From: Streptomyces cellulosae
Lineage (GTDB): Bacteria; Actinomycetota; Actinomycetes; Streptomycetales; Streptomycetaceae
Direction: 5' to 3'
DNA: 64,000 nucleotides
NCBI RefSeq assembly: GCF_000721105.1
Contig: NZ_JOEV01000032.1
Coordinates: forward strand, 23,673 to 87,672
Shown piece by piece: positions 1 through 8,559 of this stretch (positions within the stretch are counted from its first letter, which is position 1; the number at the start of each line of letters is the position of its first letter). The notes under the pieces are model-generated. The model did no database searches and was not told where the DNA came from. It saw nothing but the letters and a program-made list of their open reading frames with translations. The position numbers and the translations under genes are program-made.

Positions 1-291
1 CGCGCGGTGCAGCCCGGCCGCGCGCCCCTGCCTGAGGAAGGGCAGCATGACGGCGGCCGGTTCACTGGAGCCGAGTGGCGGGATGAGATAGGCGCGGTCC
101 ACGCCGTCCAGGGCTTCGTCGAACGTCGTGGGATCGTTCCAGTCGAATCGGACGGCCTGAGCGCCGTCCACGTCGGTGGCGCGTCGGCTGGCGGCCCTGA
201 CGCGGTGCCCGGCTGTCACGAGCCGGGAGACGACGCGGCTGCCGGTGGTGCCGGTGGCTCCGATGACCAGGGTCGTGGCAGGTGCACTCAT
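1..291 (-). CDS. NmrA-like NAD(P)-binding reductase, C-terminus outside window
   Basis: The gene runs off the left edge, so only the first 97 residues are visible. They begin MSAPATTLVIGATGTTGSRV, a Rossmann-type glycine motif (GATGTTG) typical of atypical short-chain reductases of the NmrA/TMR family that bind NAD(P)H. The start ATG overlaps the stop of the SnoaL-like gene as ATGA (288-291), so the two are translationally coupled in one operon read leftwards from the divergent promoter region at 717-810. Substrate unknown; such proteins act as quinone or redox-responsive reductases or sensors. Partner TetR lies on the other side of the promoter. Confidence 0.85.
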   Translation of the reverse strand, partial: MSAPATTLVIGATGTTGSRVVSRLVTAGHRVRAASRRATDVDGAQAVRFDWNDPTTFDEALDGVDRAYLIPPLGSSEPAAVMLPFLRQGRAAGLHRA

Positions 292-716
292 CGGCTGCTC
301 CTCGTGAAGTCGCTCATGGAGTCCTGAAGGACCACGAGCGGGTTCCAGTAGTCGCGGTAGCGGGTGATCCGTCCGTCCTCGACGGTCACCACGGCGATGT
401 ACGTCATGTCGTAGGGGCTTCCGGTTGCCACCAGCAGGCCCACCGCGCGCATCTCGACGACGATGGTCTGCGTGGCGGTGGTCTGGTGTATCTCCACGTG
501 AGGGAAGTCGTGGAGGTCGATGTGGTCGGGGTAGGCGCGCATGTAGTCGGCGATCGCGGCTTTGCCTTCCAGCCGCTTGGGCCAGCCGTCGGGGGCGAAC
601 GGGAACTCGAAGACCCCCTGGTCGTCCCAGAGGTCGATCCAGGCGGCGATGTTCTTGTCCAGCAGCAGTTTCAGGCCGTGGCGGTACAGGTCCGCCGGTG
701 CCGTGTTCGTGGTCAT
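288..716 (-). CDS. SnoaL-like / NTF2-fold protein
   Basis: A 142-residue protein with the usual length and pattern of the SnoaL-like polyketide cyclase/NTF2 superfamily: an N-terminal helix (LYRHGLKLLLDKNIAAWIDL), a WDDQGVFEFPFAPDG strand-loop and the C-terminal strand motif VEDGRITRYRDYWNP. Such proteins are small cytoplasmic cone-shaped barrels that act as isomerases, hydrolases or ligand binders; no specific reaction can be assigned. It is first in a two-gene leftward operon, overlaps the reductase by ATGA, and is divergent from the TetR gene at 811. Start ATG at 716 chosen because it begins the domain directly. Confidence 0.85.
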   Translation of the reverse strand: MTTNTAPADLYRHGLKLLLDKNIAAWIDLWDDQGVFEFPFAPDGWPKRLEGKAAIADYMRAYPDHIDLHDFPHVEIHQTTATQTIVVEMRAVGLLVATGSPYDMTYIAVVTVEDGRITRYRDYWNPLVVLQDSMSDFTRSSR

Positions 717-739
717 GGGTGACTCCGTCCCGTACGATG

Positions 740-786
740 CGGACCGTGGGTCCGTTTCGTTTTGACAATACGGACCCGGGGTCCGT
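740..786. promoter_or_regulatory. Pair of TetR-type operators in divergent promoter
   Basis: Two palindromes of the same design sit between the divergent start codons: CGGACC-GTG-GGTCCG at 740-754 and CGGACC-CGG-GGTCCG at 771-785, the latter extended by an A/T pair at 770 and 786. Their centres are 31 bp apart, about three helical turns. A perfect TTGACA hexamer at 762-767 lies between them and could be the -35 of the TetR gene. Identical arms and placement imply that they are bound by the adjacent TetR protein, silencing both directions. Confidence 0.75.
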
Positions 787-810
787 TTTGCAATCGTGGG
801 AGGAAGTCGC

Positions 811-1404
811 ATGTCCGAACGCAGGCCACGCAAGGATGCGGTACGCAACCGGGCTGCCGTCCTCGCGGCGGCCGACAGACTCTTCGCCCGCTGTGAGAGC
901 CCGGAGACCGTCACCATGGCCGACATCGCGGAAGCGGCCGGCGTCGGCAAAGGGACGCTCTTCCGCGCCTTCGGCGATCGCACCGGCCTGATCCAGGCGC
1001 TGTACGCGGAACGGCTCGAACCGGTCAGGAACGCCGTCGAAGAGGGTCCGCCGCCGCTCGGCCCCGCCGCCCCGCCGCTGGAGCGCGTGCCCGCCCTGCT
1101 CGACGCGCTCCTGTGCTTCAAGCTGGACAACCGTCACCTCGCCCTGGCTCTGGAGGAGACCGGCAGCGACAGCCCTTACCAGGCCGCCCACTACGAACGG
1201 TGGCACAGCACGCTGCAAGCCGTACTGGAACGGATCCCCGGTCTCACGGACAGCGCTTTCACCGCTCACGCGCTGCTGGCCGCCACCCGTGCCGACCTCG
1301 TCGAACACCTCGTCGGCCACCAGCACCTGCCCCGGGAACAACTGCGGGCACACCTCGCGGCGTTCACCGCCAGAATCCTTCAGCCGAGCACGGCATCGGA
1401 CTGA
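811..1404 (+). CDS. TetR/AcrR-family transcriptional regulator
   Basis: A 197-residue regulator. The N-terminal TetR helix-turn-helix is clear around residues 10-55 (ADIAEAAGVGKGTLFRAFGD), followed by an all-helical ligand domain ending near residue 190. GGGAGGAAG at 798-806 is a strong ribosome binding site for ATG 811; the GTG 15 bases upstream has none. It is divergent from the SnoaL/NmrA-like operon and two matching palindromes lie between, so it most likely represses that operon and itself. Ligand unknown; an electrophile or quinone would suit the reductase partner. Confidence 0.9.
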   Translation: MSERRPRKDAVRNRAAVLAAADRLFARCESPETVTMADIAEAAGVGKGTLFRAFGDRTGLIQALYAERLEPVRNAVEEGPPPLGPAAPPLERVPALLDALLCFKLDNRHLALALEETGSDSPYQAAHYERWHSTLQAVLERIPGLTDSAFTAHALLAATRADLVEHLVGHQHLPREQLRAHLAAFTARILQPSTASD

Positions 1405-1525
1405 GCGCGCAGGACTGATCAGGCTGAGGGTGGTGCTGGGCATGCTCCGGAACTGGGCAGCTGCCCGACGAGCGGCCTGAGCCCTTGCGCGATCCCGCCG
1501 GGTGCCGCCCTCGGTGATCGTGAGC

Positions 1526-2025
1526 TCATGTGGGGGCTTCCGTCTGGTCGCCGGTGAGCAGTCCGAGGTTCGGGTAGTACGTGCGCTGGTTGGACCCGAT
1601 CATCTCGCTGGGAAGGGTGACCCCGGCCGGTTCCCGGGCGAGGGCGGCGAACGCGCGGGAGGACGTGACGGGTGTGCCTTCGCTTTGGCACCACCTCCTG
1701 TACGCGGCGCGGAGGCGGGTCTGTTCGGCGCGCAGGCCGGGGCCGAGGACACCGCATTCGTCGAAGAACCGGCCGGTGTGGTCCTCGGTTTCGGCGTAGG
1801 CGGTGGTGGCGAGGCGGACGCGTTCGGGGCCGGTGAGGTCACGGTCGCCGGTGAGGTAGCACCGGGCGCCTTCGATGAGCCGGCCCAGGATGCCGGGGCC
1901 TTCTTCGGCGAGAAGGACGTCGGCCAGTTTGTCGATCTTGGGGTCGTCGAGGACGACGCCAGGTCGAACGGGGATCAGACGTATGCGGCGCCATAACGCG
2001 AGCCACCTGCGGAGTCGGCGCGTAG
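1526..2025 (-). pseudogene. C-terminal remnant of P4-family plasmid/phage primase-helicase
   Basis: Read leftwards, the frame that ends at the TGA at 1526-1528 gives LALWRRIRLIP, then IDKLADVLLAEEGPGIL, then AYRRWCQSEG and EMIGSNQRTYYPNLGLL. These are successive hallmarks of the D5_N/P4-type primase C-terminus found in integrative elements and phages of actinomycetes. The primase and helicase motor domains are absent and the reading frame loses homology above about 2025, so it is a tail fragment. It marks a former integrated element together with the relaxase remnant at 24,246. Confidence 0.7.
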
Positions 2026-2382
2026 GTGCGGCCGCTCTTTTTCAGCTCTGCGTTCAGGCTGAGGCGAGAGGTCCGGAGTCGCCCGTGACCGTGATGTGGC
2101 TTCGGGTCGCGAAGCGGGTGGCCATCTCCGTTGCTCTCCCACTCCTCACCGTAAGGAGATCACCGCTGGCCACGCTGGTACCGCTGCGCCACCCCGATGG
2201 CACATCGGGGCCATTGATGTGCGAGATGTCCGTGTAGAGACTCCTGGCACAAGTGGTGGGCTGACCTGGTCAGAGGTCGGTGTCGTGCACGAGGCCGCTG
2301 GGTAGCGGGACGCGGTCAGCTGCCTCGTCGCACGCGATAAACCCGGCGACGTCGGCGAACATCACCGGGATACTGGTCGCCC
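2026..2382. other. Unassigned stretch upstream of phosphotransferase
   Basis: No reading frame here has recognisable protein character. The segment probably holds the broken 5' side of the primase remnant and the promoter of the phosphotransferase gene, but no convincing -10/-35 pair or ribosome binding site is visible. Confidence 0.4.
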
Positions 2383-3129
2383 ATGGATGAGGTCAAAGTC
2401 GTCGTCGCCCATTCCGAGCGCGCGACTCTGCGCGTCGGCGACGTGTTCCTGAAGGTGGACGCCGATCAGGCGCGCATCGATGTCGAGGTCGAGGCAATGT
2501 CCCTCGCGCCGGTCCCGACCCCGAAGGTCCTGTGGCGCAAGCCGTCCGTGCTCGCGACCGCCGCACTCCCGGGGACGACGCTTGGGCGCCTCGGCGGGCC
2601 GTCGACCGGGGCGTCGGCGGCGTGGGCCGCGGCGGGCGCCGCCATCCGGAAGCTGCACGACGCGCCGTTGCCGTCCCGGCCGGGCCGGGCCGGCCGGAGC
2701 ATCGTCGCGCTGGCGGCGGAACTCGACGACGAGTGCGAGTTGCTCGTGACGAACGGCGTCCTGCCCGCCGACCTGGTCACCCGCAACCGCCAGGTCGCCG
2801 AGGCCGCGCTCCGGCCGTGGAATCCGGCGTTCACACACGGCGACCTGCAGATCGATCACGTCTTCGTCGACGGCGACGAGGTCACGGGCATCATCGACTG
2901 GTCCGAGGCGGGCCAGGGTGACGCCCTGTACGACCTCGCCACCTTCACGCTCGGACACGAGGAACACCTCGACGACGTCATCGCCGGCTATGGCACCGAC
3001 ATCGACCTCGACGTGATCCACGCGTGGTGGTCGTTGCGAAGCCTGCTGATAGTTCGCTGGCTGATCGAGCACGGCTTCGACCCGTTCGCGCCGGGCTGTG
3101 AGGTCGACGTGCTGAGATCGCGGATGTGA
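2383..3129 (+). CDS. Aminoglycoside-phosphotransferase-like kinase (APH family)
   Basis: A 248-residue protein of the APH/choline-kinase fold. The catalytic loop is visible as THGDLQIDHVF (Brenner-type HGDxxxxN with H replacing N) near residues 150-160, followed by the metal-binding strand GIIDWSEAGQGDALYDLA. It transfers the gamma-phosphate of ATP to a small-molecule hydroxyl; the substrate is unknown and resistance should not be assumed. It is somewhat shorter than the usual 260-300 residues because the N-terminal lobe is compact. The replacement of the canonical Asn by His in the loop is unusual. Single gene, no operon partner. Confidence 0.8.
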   Translation: MDEVKVVVAHSERATLRVGDVFLKVDADQARIDVEVEAMSLAPVPTPKVLWRKPSVLATAALPGTTLGRLGGPSTGASAAWAAAGAAIRKLHDAPLPSRPGRAGRSIVALAAELDDECELLVTNGVLPADLVTRNRQVAEAALRPWNPAFTHGDLQIDHVFVDGDEVTGIIDWSEAGQGDALYDLATFTLGHEEHLDDVIAGYGTDIDLDVIHAWWSLRSLLIVRWLIEHGFDPFAPGCEVDVLRSRM

Positions 3130-3330
3130 GGCTGCGATCGATCCCGGGAAACAGCACATCCTCAACTGTCTTGCTCGCCACAGCAAGAAACACCCTGGTG
3201 AAACGATGCCGCGCTCCCGCCGCTGACCTGGGGGTTCACGGATCTGCGGCCAGAGCCGTTTTCAAAGTGCCATCACCGACCAACTGGAGGACCCCAAAAC
3301 GAAGGTGGGGAGGCGGTGTTGCGGTGAAGA

Positions 3331-4158
3331 ATGGCAGCCATGACGAACGAGGGCTCCTCCATCGACCCGGCCAAGCCCAGCATCGCCCGCGTCTACGACT
3401 ATCTGCTGGGCGGCAAGGACAACTACGCCGTGGACCGTGAGATCGGCGACGTGTTCAAGCGCGACCTGCCCGGTTCGGTGGCCATCGCCTTCGCCAACCG
3501 CGCGGCCCTGACGCGGGCGGTCAGGGAGATCGCGAAGACCACCGGCATCCGGCAGTTCATCGACCTGGGCAGTGGCCTGCCGACCGCGGACAACGTCCAC
3601 CAGGTCGCGCAACGGCACGCCCCCGAGTCCCGGGTCGTCTACGTCGACATCGACCCCCAAGTGTTGGTCCACGGCCGCGCATTGCTGGAGAACAACGACC
3701 GGACCCGCGTCGTCGCGGTCGATGTGCGCAACCCCGAAGGCATCCGCACTCACCCCGACACCATCGAAATCATCGACTTCGCCCGACCCGTCGCCGTCAT
3801 CCTCAGCGCCATCCTCCACCACGTCAACGATGACGAGGACCCTGTCGGCATCGTCCGATACTGGCGCGACCACGTCCCCTCCGGGAGCTACTTCTTCATC
3901 AGCCACTTCCGCTCTGGCAACAACCCGGAGACCGCGGAGGCCGAGAAGGTCCTCCAGCAGACGTTCGGCCGCGGCCGGTGGCGCACGGACGCGGAAATCG
4001 CCTCCCTGCTGGACGGCCTGGAAATCCTCGACCCCGGGATCGTCCCCGCGTCCCTGTGGCGTCCCGACGAAACCCGCAACGCGTGGGACAGGGGCGAAAG
4101 ACGAGAGCTCACGGTCTGGGAACACCTCATCGCCGCCGGACTGGCCCGGAAAGCCTAG
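3331..4158 (+). CDS. SAV2177-family SAM-dependent methyltransferase (DUF574)
   Basis: A 275-residue protein with the complete family signature: PSIARVYDYLLGGKDNYAVD at the N-terminus, the SAM-binding strand QFIDLGSGLPT near residue 75, VVYVDIDPQVLVHG after it, and the AILHHV motif mid-protein. This family is abundant in Streptomyces, usually 265-280 residues, and its methyl acceptor is unknown. The start may be ATG 3331 or ATG 3340; a purine-rich GGGGAGG lies at about 3305-3311, rather distant from both. Cytoplasmic, apparently monocistronic. Confidence 0.92.
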   Translation: MAAMTNEGSSIDPAKPSIARVYDYLLGGKDNYAVDREIGDVFKRDLPGSVAIAFANRAALTRAVREIAKTTGIRQFIDLGSGLPTADNVHQVAQRHAPESRVVYVDIDPQVLVHGRALLENNDRTRVVAVDVRNPEGIRTHPDTIEIIDFARPVAVILSAILHHVNDDEDPVGIVRYWRDHVPSGSYFFISHFRSGNNPETAEAEKVLQQTFGRGRWRTDAEIASLLDGLEILDPGIVPASLWRPDETRNAWDRGERRELTVWEHLIAAGLARKA

Positions 4159-4254
4159 AGGTGATCCCCAGATGGCGATCGCCGGACGGTGGCGCCTCTG
4201 GCCGCCGGATCGCCGGGCAGATGCAGCGCCTCGGTATCGACGCCGGCAACTGAG

Positions 4255-5043
4255 CGGATCCGTGGCCAGGTGGACGCTCTGCGCCGAAGGCGTGGTGCCG
4301 GGCACGTAGCCGCCGCCGATCAGGACGTGGGCGAGCAGCGTGTGCAACTGGAACGTGTCCCCGATGCGTACCTCGAACCCGGTCCCGGTGGGCCTGTGCA
4401 GCACACAAGGGGATCGTCGTCCAGAACCGCCAGCGCGTAGGCCAGGCATTTGAGGTCGTGCGGCTCCAGGGCCGCAAGATTGCGGCAGGCGGGGCGGATC
4501 GCCGATGCGTGCCGGCGGCGCACCTCGGCGCTGCGGCACAGTACGGCCAGCGCGGGCGGCTGCCACTCATCGGCCGAGCACCAGGCCAGTGCTAGCCGCG
4601 TGGCCTCGTACACGTCGCAGTTCGAGGCGGGCCAGCAGCCATCGTCAATGATCTTCTCGGCCGGCTCCGGCAGTTCGTCCTCAGCCGCGCCGGTGGCGGT
4701 CCAGCGGCGGGCGAATTCCACGGCGCCGAGCAGGACTTGATGGACGCTGCCGAGGACCGGCTCGGCGCAGGCCGCCGGATCGGCCCCGCGCTCGACGCAG
4801 AAGCCGGCCGCCATCCGCCAGCATCGGCCGCGGGCCGGTAGGCGGGAAGGCGGGAAGCAGCGCCGCCAACCGTGGCCCTGCCAGAAGGAGTTCAGCGTCG
4901 GACGCCGACTGCACACCGTTCATCACGGCGGTGAAGGCACGCCCGGTGCGGTCGCCATCGCGAGCGCCCACCGCCGCCTCCAGCTCGGACACGGTGGCGG
5001 CGAAGCCTGAAGCCTCCCGCTTCCTGTTGAAGATCACCAGCAC
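4255..5043 (-). pseudogene. Frameshifted conserved actinobacterial hypothetical protein
   Basis: Read leftwards from ATG 5043 the protein starts MLVIFNRKREASGFAATVSE. The original frame is followed to about 4810, a second frame carries ERGADPAACAEPVL through DLKCLAYALAVLDDDPLV, and at about 4405 a third frame resumes with VLHRPTGTGFEVRIG and HTLLAHVLIGGGYVPG. The three pieces join to one protein of roughly 260 residues, so two single-base frameshifts have broken it. I recognise the pattern as a lineage-specific Streptomyces hypothetical, without known function. The C-terminal end is uncertain. Confidence 0.65.
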
Positions 5044-5161
5044 ACCTCAGGCCCGAGATCTGTGCGGCGTCAGTGCCTGTTCCTGATGCGGCCATGCCAT
5101 GACGGCATGGGTGGATACTGGGTTCGTTGCGCGCGCCCGTCACCCGTGCTTGGCTCGCCTG

Positions 5162-5830
5162 ATGAACTTTCTGTTGACGGCGAGTGGCCTGCGCAACGAG
5201 ACACTGCGGGATGCGCTGCGGGACATGCTGGGAAAGCCGTTCGGATCGGCGAACATCGTGTACGTTCCCACTGCATCAGTCGCCGAGCCCGGGGACCATG
5301 GGTGGTTCGTCGAGGACATGAACCGGCTGCACGGCCTCGGCTGGCGGGAGTTCGACGTCCTGGAGCTGAACGGCCTGCCCCGGCACATGGTGCTCGACCG
5401 GCTGCGCCACGCCGACGTCATCTATGTCGGGGGCGGCAGCCACTACCACCTCGCGCGCAGCATCACCGGGAACGGCCTGACAGACGGCTTCCTGGAGGCG
5501 CTGGAGAGCCGGGTCTATGTGGGATTCAGCGCCGGATCAATGGTCTTCAGCCGCAATCTCACCGGACACTCCGCCGACGTCATCGGGGACACCACGGACC
5601 TCCACGTGCTCGGCGCGACGACCGTGGAGCCGCCGTTCGGCCTCTTCGACTGGTATCTCAAGCCCCACCTGTACTCGCCGGACTTCCCCGAGCGGGACGA
5701 CGCCTGGGCTGATCGCATCGCTGCGCGGGCGGACTTCCCGATCTACTTCATCGATGACGAGACGGCCGTTCGCGTCAGGGACGGCAAGGTGGATGTCATT
5801 TCTGAAGGCCGGTGGCGGTTCCATCCGTGA
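5162..5830 (+). CDS. Peptidase S51-family (peptidase E-like) serine hydrolase
   Basis: A 222-residue protein matching peptidase E/cyanophycinase-like S51 enzymes. The nucleophile elbow is YVGFSAGSMV with Ser at residue 123; the preceding VIYVGGGSHYHLAR forms the conserved glycine-rich segment, and YFIDDETAVRVRDG near the C-terminus is also typical. Start ATG 5162 was chosen because MNFLLTASGLRNETL aligns with the family start; an upstream ATG at 5099 would add 21 atypical residues. Cytoplasmic; S51 enzymes cleave Asp-Xaa dipeptides or related amides, though the exact substrate is not evident here. Confidence 0.85.
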   Translation: MNFLLTASGLRNETLRDALRDMLGKPFGSANIVYVPTASVAEPGDHGWFVEDMNRLHGLGWREFDVLELNGLPRHMVLDRLRHADVIYVGGGSHYHLARSITGNGLTDGFLEALESRVYVGFSAGSMVFSRNLTGHSADVIGDTTDLHVLGATTVEPPFGLFDWYLKPHLYSPDFPERDDAWADRIAARADFPIYFIDDETAVRVRDGKVDVISEGRWRFHP

Positions 5831-6047
5831 CTCAACGCGTGGTGGGTCCCGGGCGTCTACCCGGTGCGTGGCGGGCAGAGCCCCAGACAGGAGCACCGCC
5901 CGGCTGTGACAAGCCCGATACTGTGGTTTTCTCGCATCATCTCGGCCGCTTGGCTGGCGCTGTACGCCTCCATCGACCCCGGTCTCCTGCTGGTCTGTTG
6001 TCCCCTCGTGTCCGAGCTGGGACTCCAGGGCCTCATCGCACGCCGCT

Positions 6048-6170
6048 GTCGCACAGCTCCGCGCTGAGGGCCACGATCTGAAGGATGAGGACGTGGCCCG
6101 GCTCTCTCCGCGCAAGGACCGGCACATCAACTTTCTGGGCCGCTACCAGTCCGACATCGTCGCCGGCGGG
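6048..6170 (+). pseudogene. C-terminal remnant of Tn3-family transposase
   Basis: The frame reads QLRAEGHDLKDEDVARLSP followed by HINFLGRY, the highly conserved extreme C-terminus of Tn3-family TnpA proteins. Nothing upstream in this frame continues the homology, so only about 35 residues of a ~1000-residue transposase remain. A serine-resolvase remnant at 9412-9612 may derive from the same transposon, the intervening genes being cargo or later arrivals. Confidence 0.75.
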
Positions 6171-6431
6171 TCACGGCAGTGGCTTGCGCCCACTGCCGTG
6201 ACCCGGACGCGACCGAAGACTTGGACGACGAGGAGCAAGCCCACAACGGGAGCACAGTCCCGCGCATTCACCCGCCAAATCCGTGTGCCTGGACCGTGTT
6301 TGAGCTCGCGAGTCCCGCACGAAGTGGTACGCCTCGACGCTCAGTGCTCGCCGGTCACTCGCGCAGATTGGACTTTCGGCAGTGGTCGGACGGCGCCCGA
6401 GGTCCGTACCGTCACTTCCGTGGAGAGCACA

Positions 6432-7871
6432 ATGATCAACCCCGAGACTGGGACTGGAACCGCTGTTTTACGGCGAGCACTTGATCCTGGAACCATTCTC
6501 ACCGCGGCTACCGCGGTGGCCGCCGGCCTGAGCGTGATGAACCTCTGGTGGGCTGTCCCGACTGCCATCGTCGCGTTCCTGGCAGGACGACGGCCTGGAC
6601 GGACGGCGCCGACAGCGCTCGCCCTGGTCGCGATTCTCGCGGCCACTGTGGTGGCCTTGTCCGTCGTTCCTGCTTGGCTCCCCCTCGCCAGCCGCTTTGT
6701 GACAGTGGTGGTTGCAGCCACGATGCTGCCCTGGTTCGCCGGCCGGTTCTGGTGCCAGTATCAGCAGCTTGTCCGGGCCGGGTGGGAGCGCGCCGATCAG
6801 CTGCGCCGCGAGCAGCAACTGATCGCTGATCAAGCCCGGCTGCGCGAGCGGGCACGTATCGCCCAGGACATGCACGACGTACTGGGCCATGACCTCAGCC
6901 TGATCGCCCTGTCGGCCGGCGCACTCAAACTCGCCCCGGACCTTGAAGCCCACCACCAAAGGGCCGCAGGGGACATCCGAGCCAGAGCCGCGGCCGCGGT
7001 GGAGCGTCTCGGCGAGGTGATCGGTGTCCTGCGGGAGGACACCGACACAACGCCGACGGACCTCAACAACTCCAGCCTCACTAGTCTGACCTCCGAGGCT
7101 TCTGCGGCCGGCCTCGCGGTGGAGTTGCGCATCGACGGCGAGCCGGACGACCTGCCGCCCGTAGTGAAACGGGCGGCTCACCGGGTCGTGCAGGAAGCTC
7201 TGACCAACGTTGCCAAGCACGCGTCCGGCGCGACCGCGACTGTCCACGTGACGCATACGGCAACAGAAACACAGGTCGTCGTGGAGAACGGCCCGCCATC
7301 GTCTGCGGCCAACCAGCGGCCCCGGCCTCGGAGCGGAGGACGTGGCCTTATCGGTCTCGAAGAACGTATACGGATGACCGGCGGTTCGTTCGACCACGGC
7401 CCGCGCGACGGAGGCTACGCAGTCGTCGCGCGTATCCCGCACACTCTCTCGCCGCCGCTGCAGCAGCTCTCGCCCTCAGCCTCTCGCGGTGACGAGTTGC
7501 CGCAGGAACACCGCCGCGCTCGGCGCCGGGTCGGCCGGACCCTGGTCGCCGCGGTCATGGTGCCCCTCGTGACGGGAGCTTTGCTGAGCGGAGCCCTCAC
7601 GGGCTGGGAGATGCTGTCGGCGTCACAGTCGGTCCTGGACCCACGCGACTATGCCCGCCTAAATGTGGGGCAAGATCGTTCCGAGGTGGAGCGTTTCCTG
7701 CCGGACCGGCAGACGAACCATCGACCGCTGACTGCCGAGCCGACGGGAAACGGCACAACGTGCGAGTACTACGCAATGACGGCCGACCGGTTCGACGACC
7801 GGTCCGGCGACGCCTACCAGCTCTGCTTCCGGAAGGACACCCTGGTGTCCCTGGACACGATCACCCCGTGA
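6432..7871 (+). CDS. HisKA_3 sensor histidine kinase with C-terminal membrane-anchored BamE/SmpA-like domain
   Basis: A 479-residue NarL-type sensor kinase. About four membrane segments fill residues 15-110, followed by a linker and the dimerisation helix RARIAQDMHDVLGHDLSL with phosphoacceptor His148; the ATP-binding N-box QEALTNVAKHA carries Asn259 and GGRGLIGLEERI is the G2 region. Unusually, the kinase domain is followed by a further membrane segment (about residues 370-393) and a ~75-residue tail (YARLNVGQDRSEVERFL ... YQLCFRKDTLVSL) with two cysteines that resembles the BamE/SmpA fold and should lie outside the membrane. ATG 6432 has a GGAGAG ribosome site; seven bases separate it from the response regulator, so one operon. 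Confidence 0.88.
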   Translation: MINPETGTGTAVLRRALDPGTILTAATAVAAGLSVMNLWWAVPTAIVAFLAGRRPGRTAPTALALVAILAATVVALSVVPAWLPLASRFVTVVVAATMLPWFAGRFWCQYQQLVRAGWERADQLRREQQLIADQARLRERARIAQDMHDVLGHDLSLIALSAGALKLAPDLEAHHQRAAGDIRARAAAAVERLGEVIGVLREDTDTTPTDLNNSSLTSLTSEASAAGLAVELRIDGEPDDLPPVVKRAAHRVVQEALTNVAKHASGATATVHVTHTATETQVVVENGPPSSAANQRPRPRSGGRGLIGLEERIRMTGGSFDHGPRDGGYAVVARIPHTLSPPLQQLSPSASRGDELPQEHRRARRRVGRTLVAAVMVPLVTGALLSGALTGWEMLSASQSVLDPRDYARLNVGQDRSEVERFLPDRQTNHRPLTAEPTGNGTTCEYYAMTADRFDDRSGDAYQLCFRKDTLVSLDTITP

Positions 7872-7878
7872 GCGCTCG

Positions 7879-8559
7879 ATGATCCGGGTGCTGATCGCCG
7901 ACGACGAGCCGATGATCCGCGCAGGGGTACGCGCCGTTCTTGCCACGGATCCGGACATCGAAGTCGTCGCCGAGGCCGTCGACGGGCACGATGCCGTTGA
8001 ACTGGTCCAACGCCATCGTCCCGCGGTGGCCGTACTCGATATCCGCATGCCGGGAATCAATGGCATCGACGCCGCAGCGGAAATCCGCAACACAGTGCCG
8101 TCCACGAGCATCATCATGCTGACGACCTTCGGTGAGGACGACTACATCCTCAAGGCGCTCGGCGGTGGTGCAGCAGGCTTCCTGATCAAGTCGGGTGAGC
8201 CAGAGGAACTGATCACCGGAGTCCGTGCGGTGGCCGAAGGCGCCGCCTACCTGTCACCGAAAGTCGCGGCCCGGGTCATCGCGCACCTCGCCGCGACGGG
8301 CGCGGGCACCCTGGCCGGTCGGCGATCCGCCGCCCGCCACCGGGTCGCCGCCCTCACCGCCCGGGAAAGGGAGGTACTGGCCTTCCTCGGAAGCGGCCTG
8401 TCCAACGGGCAGATCGCCCGGCGGCTCCATGTGGTGGAGGGAACGGTCAAAGCCCACGTGAGTTCCATCCTGGCGAGGCTGGGCGTCGACAACCGGGCCG
8501 CTGCCGCGGTCGTGGCCCACGAAGCCGGGATCATTCCGCCTCAGCCTTCCCAGCCGTGA
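7879..8559 (+). CDS. NarL/LuxR-type response regulator
   Basis: A 226-residue two-component response regulator. The receiver domain (residues 1-120) shows the acidic pocket D8/D9, phosphoacceptor Asp54 in AVLDIRMPG, Thr at 82-83 and Lys104 in GFLIKSG. A LuxR-type helix-turn-helix occupies about residues 158-215 (LTAREREVLAFLGSGLSNGQ and then VEGTVKAHVSSILARLGV). It is cotranscribed with the kinase at 6432 and is its cognate partner. Target genes are unknown. Its 3' half is overlapped on the other strand by the PAP2 reading frame. Confidence 0.93.
   Translation: MIRVLIADDEPMIRAGVRAVLATDPDIEVVAEAVDGHDAVELVQRHRPAVAVLDIRMPGINGIDAAAEIRNTVPSTSIIMLTTFGEDDYILKALGGGAAGFLIKSGEPEELITGVRAVAEGAAYLSPKVAARVIAHLAATGAGTLAGRRSAARHRVAALTAREREVLAFLGSGLSNGQIARRLHVVEGTVKAHVSSILARLGVDNRAAAAVVAHEAGIIPPQPSQP

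Noticed and set aside
3262..4566. A 434-codon minus-strand frame opposite the methyltransferase
   Set aside because: Shadow of the SAV2177-type gene; only its upstream part (near 4270-4400) matters, as one frame of the hypothetical pseudogene.
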